Origin: Spirochaetia bacterium
Lineage (GTDB): Bacteria; Spirochaetota; Spirochaetia; Treponematales; Breznakiellaceae
DNA length: 23,665 nucleotides
Assembly (NCBI GenBank): GCA_026002045.1
Contig: BOAV01000035.1
Span: 1-23,665, forward strand
Direction: 5' to 3'
Under the pieces are notes generated by a model that made no database searches, was not told the origin of the DNA, and saw only the letters and a program-made list of their open reading frames with translations. Shown one piece after another: positions 6,975 to 14,799 of the stretch. Position numbers and translations under genes: made by a program. Positions within the stretch are counted from its first letter, which is position 1; the number at the start of each line of letters is the position of its first letter.

Positions 6975-8078
6975 ATGTCGAAAAAAATTAATGTAGGTAT
7001 TCTTTTTGGCGGCAAATCGGCGGAACATGAGGTTTCCCTTCAGTCCGCAAAAAATGTGTACGATGCCATTGACCGGGACAAGTACAATCCCATTCTGATC
7101 GGTATCGACAAGACGGGCCGCTGGCTCCTCAACGAGGGTTCCCATTTTTTGCTCAATGCCGATGATCCCAAAAACATCCGGCTGAACCAGTCCGGCGACG
7201 CCGTAGCCCTGGTCCCCCGGAGTGGGGGGGCCATTTCAAATCTCGACAGCTTGAAAAATTCCGGGGCGGTGGATGTGGTGTTTCCCATTTTACACGGCCC
7301 CTTTGGGGAGGACGGCACGGTCCAGGGCCTCCTCAAACTTGCGGACATTCCCTTTGTGGGGGCCGGGGTTCTCGGTTCCGCAGCAGGGATGGACAAGGAC
7401 GTGATGAAGCGGCTCCTCCGTGACGCGGAAATTCCCATCGGCAAATTTATCGCCCTCAAGTCCCACGAAAAGGCCCCTTCCTTTGCGGAAGCAGTAAAAG
7501 CTCTGGGGGAGCCGATTTTTATCAAACCCGCCAACATGGGTTCCTCCGTGGGGGTGTACAAGGTCCACAGTGATACTGAGTATCAGGCCGCAGTGAAGGC
7601 GGCTTTTCAGTACGACACAAAGATCATCCTCGAAGAATTTATCCCCGGCCGGGAACTGGAATGCGCCGTCCTGGGTAACGAGGAACCCGCCGCTTCCGTT
7701 CCCGGTGAAATTATCTCCACCCACGAATTTTATTCCTACGACGCCAAGTACCTGGACGAACATGGCGCGGTTCTGGAGATCCCCGCCAGGCTCCCCGAAG
7801 AAATCACAAGGCAGATACAGGCCCTGGCAATAAAAACTTTTCAGGTACTTTCCTGTGAGGGTCTTTCCCGTGTGGACTTTTTTCTGAAGGAAGAAAGGAT
7901 TAACAGCAGAATCATTGTGAACGAAATTAACACCATGCCGGGCTTCACCAAGATCAGCATGTACCCGAAACTGTGGGAAGCAAGCGGTATCTCCTACACG
8001 GAACTTATCAGCAGATTGATCGAGCTTGCGATAAAACGGTTTGAAAAAGAAAAGGTGTTGAGAACAAGTGTCGGGTGA
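6975..8078 (+). CDS. ddl: D-alanine--D-alanine ligase
   Basis: The 367-residue protein joins two D-alanines with ATP to make the terminal dipeptide of peptidoglycan precursors in the cytoplasm. Family signatures run in order: GGKSAEHEVSL near the N-terminus, HGPFGEDGTVQGLL, FVGAGVLGSAAGMDKDVMK, the ATP-grasp segment FIKPANMGSSVGV, EEFIPGREL, EFYSYDAKY, and the metal-binding end VNEINTMPGFTKISMYPKLW. Its length fits the family. GGAGG is 12 bases before ATG 6975, longer than usual but the only ribosome site visible. The gene ends one base before the end of the convergent thioesterase gene, so the two transcripts must overlap at their 3' ends or share a terminator. Confidence 0.96.
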   Translation: MSKKINVGILFGGKSAEHEVSLQSAKNVYDAIDRDKYNPILIGIDKTGRWLLNEGSHFLLNADDPKNIRLNQSGDAVALVPRSGGAISNLDSLKNSGAVDVVFPILHGPFGEDGTVQGLLKLADIPFVGAGVLGSAAGMDKDVMKRLLRDAEIPIGKFIALKSHEKAPSFAEAVKALGEPIFIKPANMGSSVGVYKVHSDTEYQAAVKAAFQYDTKIILEEFIPGRELECAVLGNEEPAASVPGEIISTHEFYSYDAKYLDEHGAVLEIPARLPEEITRQIQALAIKTFQVLSCEGLSRVDFFLKEERINSRIIVNEINTMPGFTKISMYPKLWEASGISYTELISRLIELAIKRFEKEKVLRTSVG

Positions 8079-8079
8079 C

Positions 8080-8472
8080 TTACGGTTTCAGCCCCGGCAC
8101 ATCCCACTCTTTGGGGATTCGTGTAGGCAGGCCACGACTGTCCACAAAGGCCCAGGTAACCTTCGCCTCGATAAGCAGATCCTCACCCCGCCAAATTTCC
8201 TGTGCGATAATGCCGCTCACCGCGCCTTTTTTTATGGGCCAGGATTTAATCAGCAGCACATCGTCGGCGACGGCTGATTTTTTGTAGTCAATTTCTATCC
8301 GGGCAACGTACACTCCGAACCCCGCCTTGATCGCGGTGGGGTAGTCAAAGTGAATATCCTTGAGGAATTCGTAGCGGGCAACTTCCAGATAGTTAAGATA
8401 GTTGGCGTTATTCACATGCCCGTAGCTGTCGCACTCATAAGTGCGGACCCGTAATGAACATTCTGTAACCAT
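8080..8472 (-). CDS. Acyl-CoA thioesterase, 4HBT hot-dog family
   Basis: A 130-residue single hot-dog-fold protein. The 4-hydroxybenzoyl-CoA thioesterase signature is clear near the N-terminus (YECDSYGHVNNANYLNYLE), with the expected catalytic Asp15. Such enzymes hydrolyse acyl-CoA or acyl-ACP thioesters in the cytoplasm. I place the start at ATG 8472 rather than the in-frame ATG at 8514, because a near-consensus promoter (8482-8510) lies between them and the family N-terminus fits the shorter form. No Shine-Dalgarno sequence is seen, so the mRNA may be leaderless. The gene converges on ddl with a one-base gap and is divergent from the NUDIX gene. The substrate is unknown. Confidence 0.88.
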   Translation of the reverse strand: MVTECSLRVRTYECDSYGHVNNANYLNYLEVARYEFLKDIHFDYPTAIKAGFGVYVARIEIDYKKSAVADDVLLIKSWPIKKGAVSGIIAQEIWRGEDLLIEAKVTWAFVDSRGLPTRIPKEWDVPGLKP

Positions 8473-8481
8473 GATGCGTTC

Positions 8482-8510
8482 ATTATATAACGGCCCTTGT
8501 TTTTGTTCAA
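8482..8510 (-). promoter_or_regulatory. Promoter of the thioesterase gene, nine bases from its start codon
   Basis: On the minus strand TTGAAC (8505-8510) and a perfect TATAAT (8482-8487) are 17 bases apart, and ATG 8472 follows nine bases after the -10 box. This is the same geometry as at the xpb promoter. Confidence 0.65.
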
Positions 8511-8526
8511 CCATGATGGTAACCTG

Positions 8527-9054
8527 ATGTTTATGTTTAACTACTGCCCCTCATGCGGATCGAAAAAGATCACCTTTGACAATAGCCATAAATGGAGCTG
8601 CCCCGACTGCGGCTTCGTGTATTACCACAACACCGCCGCCGCCACAGGCTGCGTCATCAGCACCAAGGCCGGAATCATGCTCCTGGTCCGGGGCAGGGAC
8701 CCGGCACAGGGCAAGCTGGACCTGCCCGGCGGCTTCGTGGACCCCGGCGAGGGCGCCTTCGAGGGGCTCCGCCGTGAACTGCGGGAAGAAATCGGCTGGG
8801 AACCGGAGCCAACGGCGATCCTCAAACTCTTCGCCTCATTTCCCAACGTCTACCCCTATAAGAACATTGTCTACAACACCTGCGATTTATTTTTTACGAT
8901 AGATGCCCCGGACCTGAATGAAGCGGACCTGAAACTAGAGGCGGTGGAAATTGCCGGCGTCAAATTTGTTAAACCCGCCGATATCAACCCGGATGATTTG
9001 GCATTTGATTCGACCAGGCGGGCGATAAGGGTATATTTAGAACTTCTCCAATAG
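8527..9054 (+). CDS. NUDIX hydrolase with N-terminal zinc ribbon
   Basis: A 175-residue protein. Residues 7-28 form a zinc ribbon (CPSC...CPDC), and a full NUDIX box covers about 69-91 (Gly69, Glu75, Arg83-Glu84, Glu87-Glu88, Gly90). NUDIX enzymes cleave nucleoside diphosphates linked to another group; the zinc-ribbon subgroup includes NADH pyrophosphatase-like and housekeeping enzymes, and the substrate cannot be told here. ATG 8527 or 8533 could be the start; neither has a strong ribosome site. A weak plus-strand promoter may overlap the thioesterase one (TATATA at 8484-8489). The last 18 bases overlap the convergent DNA methyltransferase gene. Confidence 0.9.
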   Translation: MFMFNYCPSCGSKKITFDNSHKWSCPDCGFVYYHNTAAATGCVISTKAGIMLLVRGRDPAQGKLDLPGGFVDPGEGAFEGLRRELREEIGWEPEPTAILKLFASFPNVYPYKNIVYNTCDLFFTIDAPDLNEADLKLEAVEIAGVKFVKPADINPDDLAFDSTRRAIRVYLELLQ

Positions 9055-10134
9055 ATATAAATATTCTTTAACGTGGATATCCCGGCTGTTTAAATTTCTG
9101 CTGCCCCTGAATGTATTGTATTTTGTTTCCAGCACTTCAACCTTTCCTATTTTGTTTAACATGTTTTTCATTTCATCAAGGCTGATAAATCCCTCGGAAT
9201 TGAATGAAATTAAAACGTATTTTGCCCTGATATTGGCAACCAATTCGGTTAATGCCGATAGGGCATTGTTTTCCTTATTGTAATTTGATCTGTTCCAGTT
9301 TTCGGGAATCCCGGATATTTTACTGATCTCTTCGGGGTATTTGTAATCAAGTATTAAATTGAGCATGAAATAATTTGAACCGTAGGGATGCTGATTATAG
9401 GGCGGGTCCAGATAGGCAATGTCAGCTTCCGGTACTGTTTTGATAATTTCATTTGAATCGCCGTTACAGACAAGCACATCCGAATGATAATTACTGAATA
9501 TGGGAAACGGCAGTTCAATATTTCCGGTTATGCGAAACAGGGCGTCCTGATTTTTGCCGCCGAATTGACCGATTCCTGTTTCCCTGTTTTTATAAAAGCC
9601 CTTAAATACGCCGGAGGTATTGGCGTGTATTGAAGCCTCCGACAATAAGGGGGCGATAAAATACTTTTGATCCGGCGCAGGAATACTATCAATTAACTGC
9701 CGGACGGTATCTATATACATTGCATTCCTGACCGTATAAAAAACCCGGTCATCCGGCCTTATATTATTTTCATCCTTTGGAGCATACAGATCAGAAATGA
9801 TGCCTTTTATCAAACTCTCATCATTTAAATGATCGATAATTTCCGCATATTGTTTTCTTAATTCAGGAATATTTAAATCGTCTTTATTGGATAAATAACA
9901 TTGGTTTATAATGGTTGAATATTTTTCCAAATCATTGACGATTAACAGATCGGAATACTGTTTAAAATAACGGGCCGCAATGCCGGAACCGCTGAAAACA
10001 TCAAACATGGTCAATTTTTCTTTGTTTAACCTGTGCTGTACTTTTCTGACTCCCTCCCCGATAAAGTCCAGCAGGGAACGCTTGTTCCCTATATATGTTA
10101 TCAATTGTTGGGTTAAAAATTTTTCATTTTCCAT
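9037..10134 (-). CDS. Adenine-specific DNA methyltransferase (D12 class), orphan
   Basis: The 365-residue protein transfers a methyl group from S-adenosylmethionine to adenine N6 in DNA. YIGNKRSLLDFI near the N-terminus, the SAM-binding FSGSG (47-51), NDLEKYS, and the catalytic motif IV DPPY (243-246) mark the D12 (alpha-order) adenine methyltransferase family. It appears full length. The gene is visibly AT-richer than its neighbours, with many AAT, AAA and TTA codons, which suggests recent transfer. No restriction endonuclease lies on either side, so it would be an orphan, or the relic of a restriction-modification system. It has no clear ribosome site before ATG 10134, and it overlaps the NUDIX gene by 18 bases at its 3' end. 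The recognition site cannot be predicted. Confidence 0.9.
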   Translation of the reverse strand: MENEKFLTQQLITYIGNKRSLLDFIGEGVRKVQHRLNKEKLTMFDVFSGSGIAARYFKQYSDLLIVNDLEKYSTIINQCYLSNKDDLNIPELRKQYAEIIDHLNDESLIKGIISDLYAPKDENNIRPDDRVFYTVRNAMYIDTVRQLIDSIPAPDQKYFIAPLLSEASIHANTSGVFKGFYKNRETGIGQFGGKNQDALFRITGNIELPFPIFSNYHSDVLVCNGDSNEIIKTVPEADIAYLDPPYNQHPYGSNYFMLNLILDYKYPEEISKISGIPENWNRSNYNKENNALSALTELVANIRAKYVLISFNSEGFISLDEMKNMLNKIGKVEVLETKYNTFRGSRNLNSRDIHVKEYLYLLEKF

Positions 10135-10152
10135 AGGGTTTTTGTTAAAATT

Positions 10153-10195
10153 CCCGGCCCTCCAAACAGATTCGGAAAGGCCGGGGTATTTTTTT
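10153..10195. terminator. Hairpin between the TIM-barrel gene and the methyltransferase
   Basis: CCCGGCC (10153-10159) pairs with GGCCGGG (10179-10185), with three more pairs (TCC/GGA) inside. T7 on the plus strand (10189-10195) follows. On the minus strand the stem is preceded by A7 and followed only by AATTTT. It directly follows the TIM-barrel stop codon and is best read as a bidirectional terminator, stronger against plus-strand transcripts. Confidence 0.65.
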
Positions 10196-10928
10196 ACAGC
10201 GAATCAAACACCTTCCGCAGCCCGGCATAGCTTTTGGAAATGCCGTCATAGTGATCGCTTGAGAATTCTTCCTGTTCGATGATCCAGGGATACTTTGAGG
10301 GGGGGCAGATACCGGCGATGGTTTTGAAGTCGATCCTGCCCTGGCCGATGTAGACGTTTTCTTCGCCCTGGCCAAGTTCCTTGGCGTGGATGGCGCAGAT
10401 ACGGCCCGCTTTTTCCAGGGGCTCAATGTAGGCCGCCGGGTCCGCGCCGCCCACGGCGACCCAGAACAGGTCCGGCTCAAATTTGAGGCTGGGGGCGTTT
10501 TCCAGAATGATGTCCTGGGCGTACTTGCCGTCATATTTGATGAATTCGTGGGCATGGTTATGGTAGCCGAAGGTAAGCCCCGCCTTGGCGGCCTTTTGGG
10601 CGCATTGTTCCAGGAATTGGGCCCCTTCAATATAGGCCTCTTTGGTATCGCCCTTGAGGAAGGGGCAGACCAGCAGCTTGTACCCAACCTGCACGGCGTA
10701 TTCGATTTCCTCATCCAGGGCTTCTTTGAGCCGGGGGATTCCCAGGTGGGTGCTTACCGCTTTAAGGTTATACTTTTTGAGGAGTTCCTTCATCTGCGCC
10801 TGAGTGTTCCCAAAGTACCCCGCAAACTCCACCCCCTGATACCCCGCCTTGGCGGCCAGTTCCAGGGCATGGGGAAAATTCTCCCTGGCCTCTTCCTTAA
10901 TCGAATACAACTGTAATGAAATATCCAT
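10194..10928 (-). CDS. Sugar phosphate isomerase/epimerase-like TIM-barrel protein
   Basis: A 244-residue protein of the xylose-isomerase-like TIM-barrel family (AP endonuclease 2 fold). It opens LQLYSIKEEARENFPHALELAAKAG, then GVEFAGY (Glu34), STHLG (His61), GYHNHAHEF (123-129), EPDLFWV (151-157) and AIHAKE (179-184). The conserved Glu, His and Asp residues at strand ends are those that bind the divalent metal in this family. The exact sugar substrate is unknown. Start ATG 10928 has AAGGAG eight bases upstream; a longer frame from 10988 has no such support and would include the promoter. It is divergent from msrC and followed by the hairpin at 10153-10195. Confidence 0.88.
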   Translation of the reverse strand: MDISLQLYSIKEEARENFPHALELAAKAGYQGVEFAGYFGNTQAQMKELLKKYNLKAVSTHLGIPRLKEALDEEIEYAVQVGYKLLVCPFLKGDTKEAYIEGAQFLEQCAQKAAKAGLTFGYHNHAHEFIKYDGKYAQDIILENAPSLKFEPDLFWVAVGGADPAAYIEPLEKAGRICAIHAKELGQGEENVYIGQGRIDFKTIAGICPPSKYPWIIEQEEFSSDHYDGISKSYAGLRKVFDSL

Positions 10929-10959
10929 AGCGTAAGCTCCTTTATAAGAGACTTCTTCT

Positions 10960-10988
10960 ATAATACCCCTGTTTTGGCAAATTACCAA
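10960..10988 (-). promoter_or_regulatory. Promoter of the TIM-barrel gene
   Basis: On the minus strand TTGGTA (10983-10988) and TATTAT (10960-10965) are 17 bases apart. The ribosome site and ATG 10928 follow about 30 bases downstream. The -35 box is one arm of the near-palindrome at 10974-10988. Confidence 0.5.
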
Positions 10989-11003
10989 TACCTACCCTAA
11001 TAC
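10974..11003 (+). promoter_or_regulatory. Promoter of msrC, sharing a near-palindrome with the divergent gene
   Basis: TTGGCA (10974-10979) and TAATAC (10998-11003) are 18 bases apart, with ATG 11028 some 24 bases downstream. TTGGCA and TACCAA (10974-10988) form an imperfect palindrome, five of six pairs, that contains both -35 boxes of the divergent genes. Confidence 0.4.
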
Positions 11004-11027
11004 TGAAATTCCTGCTATCCTGTCTCC

Positions 11028-11534
11028 ATGATCGAACTGCAAGCTGCCGCAGGCGCCGAGGCTAATCTGGACCTCATGGTACAGACCGTCAAGGCCATGC
11101 TTGAGGATGAAACGGATACGATCGCCGCCCTGGCCAACGTATCCGCCGTTTTGAATCACTATCTGCCGGATATTAACTGGGTCGGCTTTTACCTGCTCAA
11201 GGGAAAGGAACTGGTCCTGGGACCCTTTCAGGGGCTTCCCGCCTGCACCCGGATTGGGGAGGGCAAGGGGGTCTGCGGCAAAGCGGTTCAGGACCAAAAG
11301 CCGGTCATTGTCGCCGATGTCCACAGCTTCCCGGGACATATCGCCTGCGATTCCGCCTCTGTGTCGGAGATCGTTATCCCGCTGTTCAGGGCGGGCCGGG
11401 TCTTTGGTGTGCTGGACGTGGACAGCTCCCAACTGAACCGGTTTACCGCGCTTGAGGCGGATTATCTGGGCCGTGCCGGCGGCCTGATTAATGCTTTTCT
11501 GCAAACTGCCAACCCTGCTTCATACGAAGCTTGA
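11028..11534 (+). CDS. msrC: Free methionine-(R)-sulfoxide reductase (fRMsr, GAF domain)
   Basis: The 168-residue protein is a single GAF domain that reduces free L-methionine-(R)-sulfoxide, a repair step after oxidative damage that usually depends on thioredoxin. The family pattern is nearly complete: NWVGFYLL, LVLGPFQGLPACTRI, GKGVCG, DVHSFPGHIACDSASVSEIV, GVLDVDSSQLNRF. The three conserved cysteines are at 73, 83 and 107, the third being the usual catalytic one. The start at 11028 has no clear ribosome site, but the family N-terminus begins close to here. The stop is 31 bases before the next gene, and TTGACA at 11531 overlaps it. An oxidative-stress defence fits an anaerobe meeting traces of oxygen. 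Confidence 0.93.
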   Translation: MIELQAAAGAEANLDLMVQTVKAMLEDETDTIAALANVSAVLNHYLPDINWVGFYLLKGKELVLGPFQGLPACTRIGEGKGVCGKAVQDQKPVIVADVHSFPGHIACDSASVSEIVIPLFRAGRVFGVLDVDSSQLNRFTALEADYLGRAGGLINAFLQTANPASYEA

Positions 11535-11565
11535 CATATTTCCGTTTTATCAGCATCGTTAGTTT

Positions 11566-12150
11566 ATGTTTAGTTGTCCGCAGCATGCCAATAAATATAT
11601 CCCCGAGGAATACCGAAAAAGCGCGGAAAACCTGTTTCCGCCGGACGGATTTTTGACGGGGAAGGGGCCGGAGAGGGCTGCCGCTGCGGAATTTGCCGAA
11701 ATTCTGGGGATTGGCGCCGATTACCGGCGGCTGCTTGCGGTTGACCGGAGCGAATGGGAGCTGCTTCAGTTTCTGGCGCATTTTCAGAACAACCTGGACC
11801 TGCTTATTCAAAAAACCTGGGTGGAAAAGGCCGATCAGGCCCGGAAGGAACAGCTTGAGGACCAGATCCCCGGCTTTATTGCGGAGATAGAGAAGGGCGA
11901 TTTTCAAAAGGCGCTAAAGGATTTTGGCGTCATTCTGGAGGAGCTTGCGTACCTGTTTTTCGGCGCCCAGAGCTCCCGGGATGATTTTGCCGAATATGCC
12001 CTTCGTATTGATATTCAGATGGGCCTTTTTTGGTGGTACGGGGCACAGCTCAGCCGCCTTCAGCCCGACGACGACGCCGTCCATTCCCTTTGCGCCGAAA
12101 GCCTTTGGGCGGTGCTGCTTATCGGGATCTGTTACCTGACCAATTTTTAG
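11566..12150 (+). CDS. Hypothetical protein, mostly helical, unrecognised
   Basis: I do not recognise this 194-residue protein. It begins MFSCPQHANKYIPEEYRKSAE, has an Ala-rich stretch, and continues with amphipathic helices rich in Glu, Leu and aromatic residues (WELLQFLAHFQNNLDLLIQ, then ELAYLFFGAQSS). It ends in a hydrophobic segment (LWAVLLIGICYLTNF) that may pack against a partner or a membrane, but no signal peptide is present. It lies between msrC and glnS on the same strand. Its stop codon overlaps the AGGAGG of glnS, so the two are translationally linked. Codon use resembles that of its neighbours, which supports a real gene. The start at ATG 11566 has no good ribosome site. Confidence 0.75.
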   Translation: MFSCPQHANKYIPEEYRKSAENLFPPDGFLTGKGPERAAAAEFAEILGIGADYRRLLAVDRSEWELLQFLAHFQNNLDLLIQKTWVEKADQARKEQLEDQIPGFIAEIEKGDFQKALKDFGVILEELAYLFFGAQSSRDDFAEYALRIDIQMGLFWWYGAQLSRLQPDDDAVHSLCAESLWAVLLIGICYLTNF

Positions 12151-12160
12151 GAGGGTGTGT

Positions 12161-13900
12161 ATGGAAGCCGGGGGCGCCCCTGTTGAGGGGACTGACTTTA
12201 TCAGCGAATTCATCAGGGAAGACCTGAAAAACGGCCGTTTCTCCCATGTTCACACCCGGTTCCCCCCGGAACCCAACGGCTGGCTCCACATCGGCCACTG
12301 CAAGGCCTTTATGATCGATTTTTCCATGGCGGAGAAATTCGGGGGCAAGTACAATCTCCGCTTTGACGACACCAACCCGGAAAAGGAAGACATCTCCTAT
12401 GTGAACGCCATCAAACGGGATATCAAATGGATGGGCTACGACTGGGAGGACCGGGAATATTACGCCTCCGACTACTACGAGTACCTTTACGACCTGGCGG
12501 TAAAAATTATCAAGAAGGGCCACGCCTACGTGGACGACCTTTCCGAGGAAGAAACCAGCGAGTACCGGGGCACCGCCGTTGCGGACAAGAATAACATTAC
12601 GGAAACCCCCCCCGGAAAAAACAGCCCCTGGCGGGACCGCTCGGTGGAGGAAAACCTGGACCTCTTTGCCCGGATGCGGGCCGGGGAATTCCCCGACAGC
12701 GCCAGGACCCTGCGGGCCAAAATCGACATGGCCCACCCCAATTTATTGATGCGGGACCCCGTGATGTACCGCATCCGCCGGGAGACCCACTACCGTACCG
12801 GGAACAGGTGGTGCATCTATCCCATGTACGATTTTCAGCATCCCCTTTCGGACGCAAAAGAGGGGATCACCCATTCCCTCTGCTCCCTGGAATACGAGAT
12901 TCACCGGCCCCTCTACGAATGGTTTATTAACGAAGCTGAAGTTTTCCCCAGCCGCCAGATCGAATTTGCCCGGCTCAACATAACCCACACGGTGATGAGC
13001 AAGCGCTGGCTCCTGCGGCTGGTCCAGGAAAAATACGTCTCCGGCTGGGACGATCCCCGGATGCCCACCATCGCGGGGCTGCGCCGCCGGGGCTACACCG
13101 CCGCCGCGATCCGCAGCTTTATCTCCCAGGTGGGGATCGCCAAAAACGACAGCATGGTGGACATTGCCTTTCTGGAATACTGCCTTCGGGAAGATCTGAA
13201 CAAAACCAGCCTTCGGGTTATGGCGGTGCTGCGGCCCCTCAAGCTCATCATCGAAAATTGGGAACAGGGCAAGGTTGAAGAAATTGAAGCAGTGAACAAC
13301 CCCGAGGACGAATCCGCCGGGAAACGGAAGATTCCCTTTGGGCGTGAACTCTGGATCGAAGGGGATGATTTTGAAGAGGTTCCGCCCCCCAAGTACTTCC
13401 GGCTCTATCCGGGCAACAGCGTCCGGCTCCGCTACGGCTACATCGTCACCTGCACGGGCTTTGACAAGGATGCCGCGGGGAATGTTACTGCGGTGCGCTG
13501 CACCTACAATGCGGAAACCAAAGGCGGCAATGCGGACGCCAGCGGCGCCTTCGATAACCGCAAAGTGAAGGGGACCATCCATTGGGTTTCCGCCGCCCAC
13601 GCCGTCCCCATGGAAGTGCGAATTTACGACAACCTCTTTTCCGTGGAGCGGCCCATGGATGTGCCGCCGGGCGGGAGTTTTCTCGACAACCTCAACCCCA
13701 ATTCCCTTGAGACGATCCCCCTTGCCTACGGCGAGCCAAGTCTTGCGAACGCCGCCGAAGGGGCACGGTATCAGTTTGAACGATTAGGCTACTTCGTGCG
13801 TGACAGCGATACTGCGGCTGATGGGAAACCGGTGTTCAACAAAACAGTAGGACTGCGGGATACTTGGGCTAAAGCCCTGGCTAAGATAACGAAGAAATAA
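12161..13900 (+). CDS. glnS: Glutaminyl-tRNA synthetase
   Basis: The 579-residue class I synthetase charges tRNA-Gln with glutamine. FPPEPNGWLHIGHCKA carries the HIGH motif at 43-46, with RFDDTNPEKE soon after. GNRWCIYPMYDFQHPLSDA and THSLCSLEY distinguish the GlnRS subfamily from GluRS. The KMSKS-type loop is VMSKR at 278-282. The C-terminal anticodon-binding beta-barrels (from about 350, KGTIHWVSAAHAVPMEVRIYD) are complete. The start is ATG 12161, with AGGAGG six bases before it; a GTG at 12155 lies within that spacing and is rejected. GlnRS has a patchy distribution in bacteria, many using the Glu-tRNA amidotransferase route instead. An esterase gene follows after 18 bases. Confidence 0.97.
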   Translation: MEAGGAPVEGTDFISEFIREDLKNGRFSHVHTRFPPEPNGWLHIGHCKAFMIDFSMAEKFGGKYNLRFDDTNPEKEDISYVNAIKRDIKWMGYDWEDREYYASDYYEYLYDLAVKIIKKGHAYVDDLSEEETSEYRGTAVADKNNITETPPGKNSPWRDRSVEENLDLFARMRAGEFPDSARTLRAKIDMAHPNLLMRDPVMYRIRRETHYRTGNRWCIYPMYDFQHPLSDAKEGITHSLCSLEYEIHRPLYEWFINEAEVFPSRQIEFARLNITHTVMSKRWLLRLVQEKYVSGWDDPRMPTIAGLRRRGYTAAAIRSFISQVGIAKNDSMVDIAFLEYCLREDLNKTSLRVMAVLRPLKLIIENWEQGKVEEIEAVNNPEDESAGKRKIPFGRELWIEGDDFEEVPPPKYFRLYPGNSVRLRYGYIVTCTGFDKDAAGNVTAVRCTYNAETKGGNADASGAFDNRKVKGTIHWVSAAHAVPMEVRIYDNLFSVERPMDVPPGGSFLDNLNPNSLETIPLAYGEPSLANAAEGARYQFERLGYFVRDSDTAADGKPVFNKTVGLRDTWAKALAKITKK

Positions 13901-13918
13901 CAGAACGAGGACAGCAGT

Positions 13919-14704
13919 ATGATTTTACGGGGAGAAGTATCTTCTGATGCGCTTGGCATGCATACGGGCATCAATGTTCTGACTTCGGATAATTTTAAGG
14001 GAAACGATCCCTACCGGATCGTGTATCTGCTCCACGGCCTCCACGGCGATCAGAATTCCTGGCTGGACAAAACCATGCTGCCGGTTTTTGCCAACGACTA
14101 CAATGCGGTGTTTGTGATGCCTGCGGTAGGCAGAAGTTTTTATACGGACATGAAATACGGGCAGAAGTATTTTACCTACGTCACTGAGGAACTGCCCGAA
14201 ATATGCCGGAAGGTTTTCAATATCTCCGGCCGGCGGGAGGACACTGCGGTGATGGGTTGTTCCATGGGCGGTTACGGCGCCCTGAAGTGCGCCCTGTCAA
14301 AGCCGGAACAGTACGGATTCTGCGGGGCAATTTCTTCGGCCTGTTTGTATATCAGGGAAGGACTTGACGGGCTGCGGAAAGATCCTGCCCCCTGGCTCAA
14401 GCAAGGCGGAAGCGATGCCGAAGCCATATACCGGGATTTTATTGCCATCTTTGGGGAGGATTTCCCGTGGAAGCCGGAAATCGAAATCATGGAACTGGTA
14501 AAGAAGGTTCAGGCCGGAAAGGTGAAGCCAAAAATCTACGCCGCCTGCGGCACAGAGGACAGCCTCTGCGCCGACAACCGCCGGTTCAAAGCGGACATGG
14601 AAAAACGGAGTTTTGATTTTACCTACGAAGAATGGCCGGGAATCCACGACTGGCATTTCTTCAATGACGCCTTAAAAAAGGCTATGAAAGCATGGTACGC
14701 TTAG
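13919..14704 (+). CDS. Alpha/beta-hydrolase, esterase D-like
   Basis: A 261-residue serine esterase resembling tributyrin esterase and S-formylglutathione hydrolase. The oxyanion-hole segment VYLLHGLHGDQNSW is near 36-50, and the nucleophile elbow GCSMGGYGA has Ser115. The charge relay is Asp214 in GTEDSL and His243 in GIHDWHFF. There is no signal peptide, so it is expected in the cytoplasm. Start ATG 13919 has GAGG about ten bases upstream and lies 18 bases after glnS, so it may be co-transcribed. The natural substrate is unknown; acyl or carbohydrate esters are usual. Confidence 0.88.
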   Translation: MILRGEVSSDALGMHTGINVLTSDNFKGNDPYRIVYLLHGLHGDQNSWLDKTMLPVFANDYNAVFVMPAVGRSFYTDMKYGQKYFTYVTEELPEICRKVFNISGRREDTAVMGCSMGGYGALKCALSKPEQYGFCGAISSACLYIREGLDGLRKDPAPWLKQGGSDAEAIYRDFIAIFGEDFPWKPEIEIMELVKKVQAGKVKPKIYAACGTEDSLCADNRRFKADMEKRSFDFTYEEWPGIHDWHFFNDALKKAMKAWYA

Positions 14705-14799
14705 TCCTCAGACCTCTGATATGTCCCCTTTTATAAAACTCTCCAATGGTATATACTTCTGTGAAATCACATTTTGATTATTACATGGAGGAAACGGAG

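Noticed and set aside
8473..8514. Longer N-terminus of the thioesterase from ATG 8514
   Set aside because: The extra residues would be encoded by a near-perfect promoter, and the hot-dog family start fits ATG 8472.
12743..13600. 285-codon minus-strand frame opposite glnS
   Set aside because: Shadow of glnS; no ribosome site, no recognisable domain, and glnS is clearly coding.
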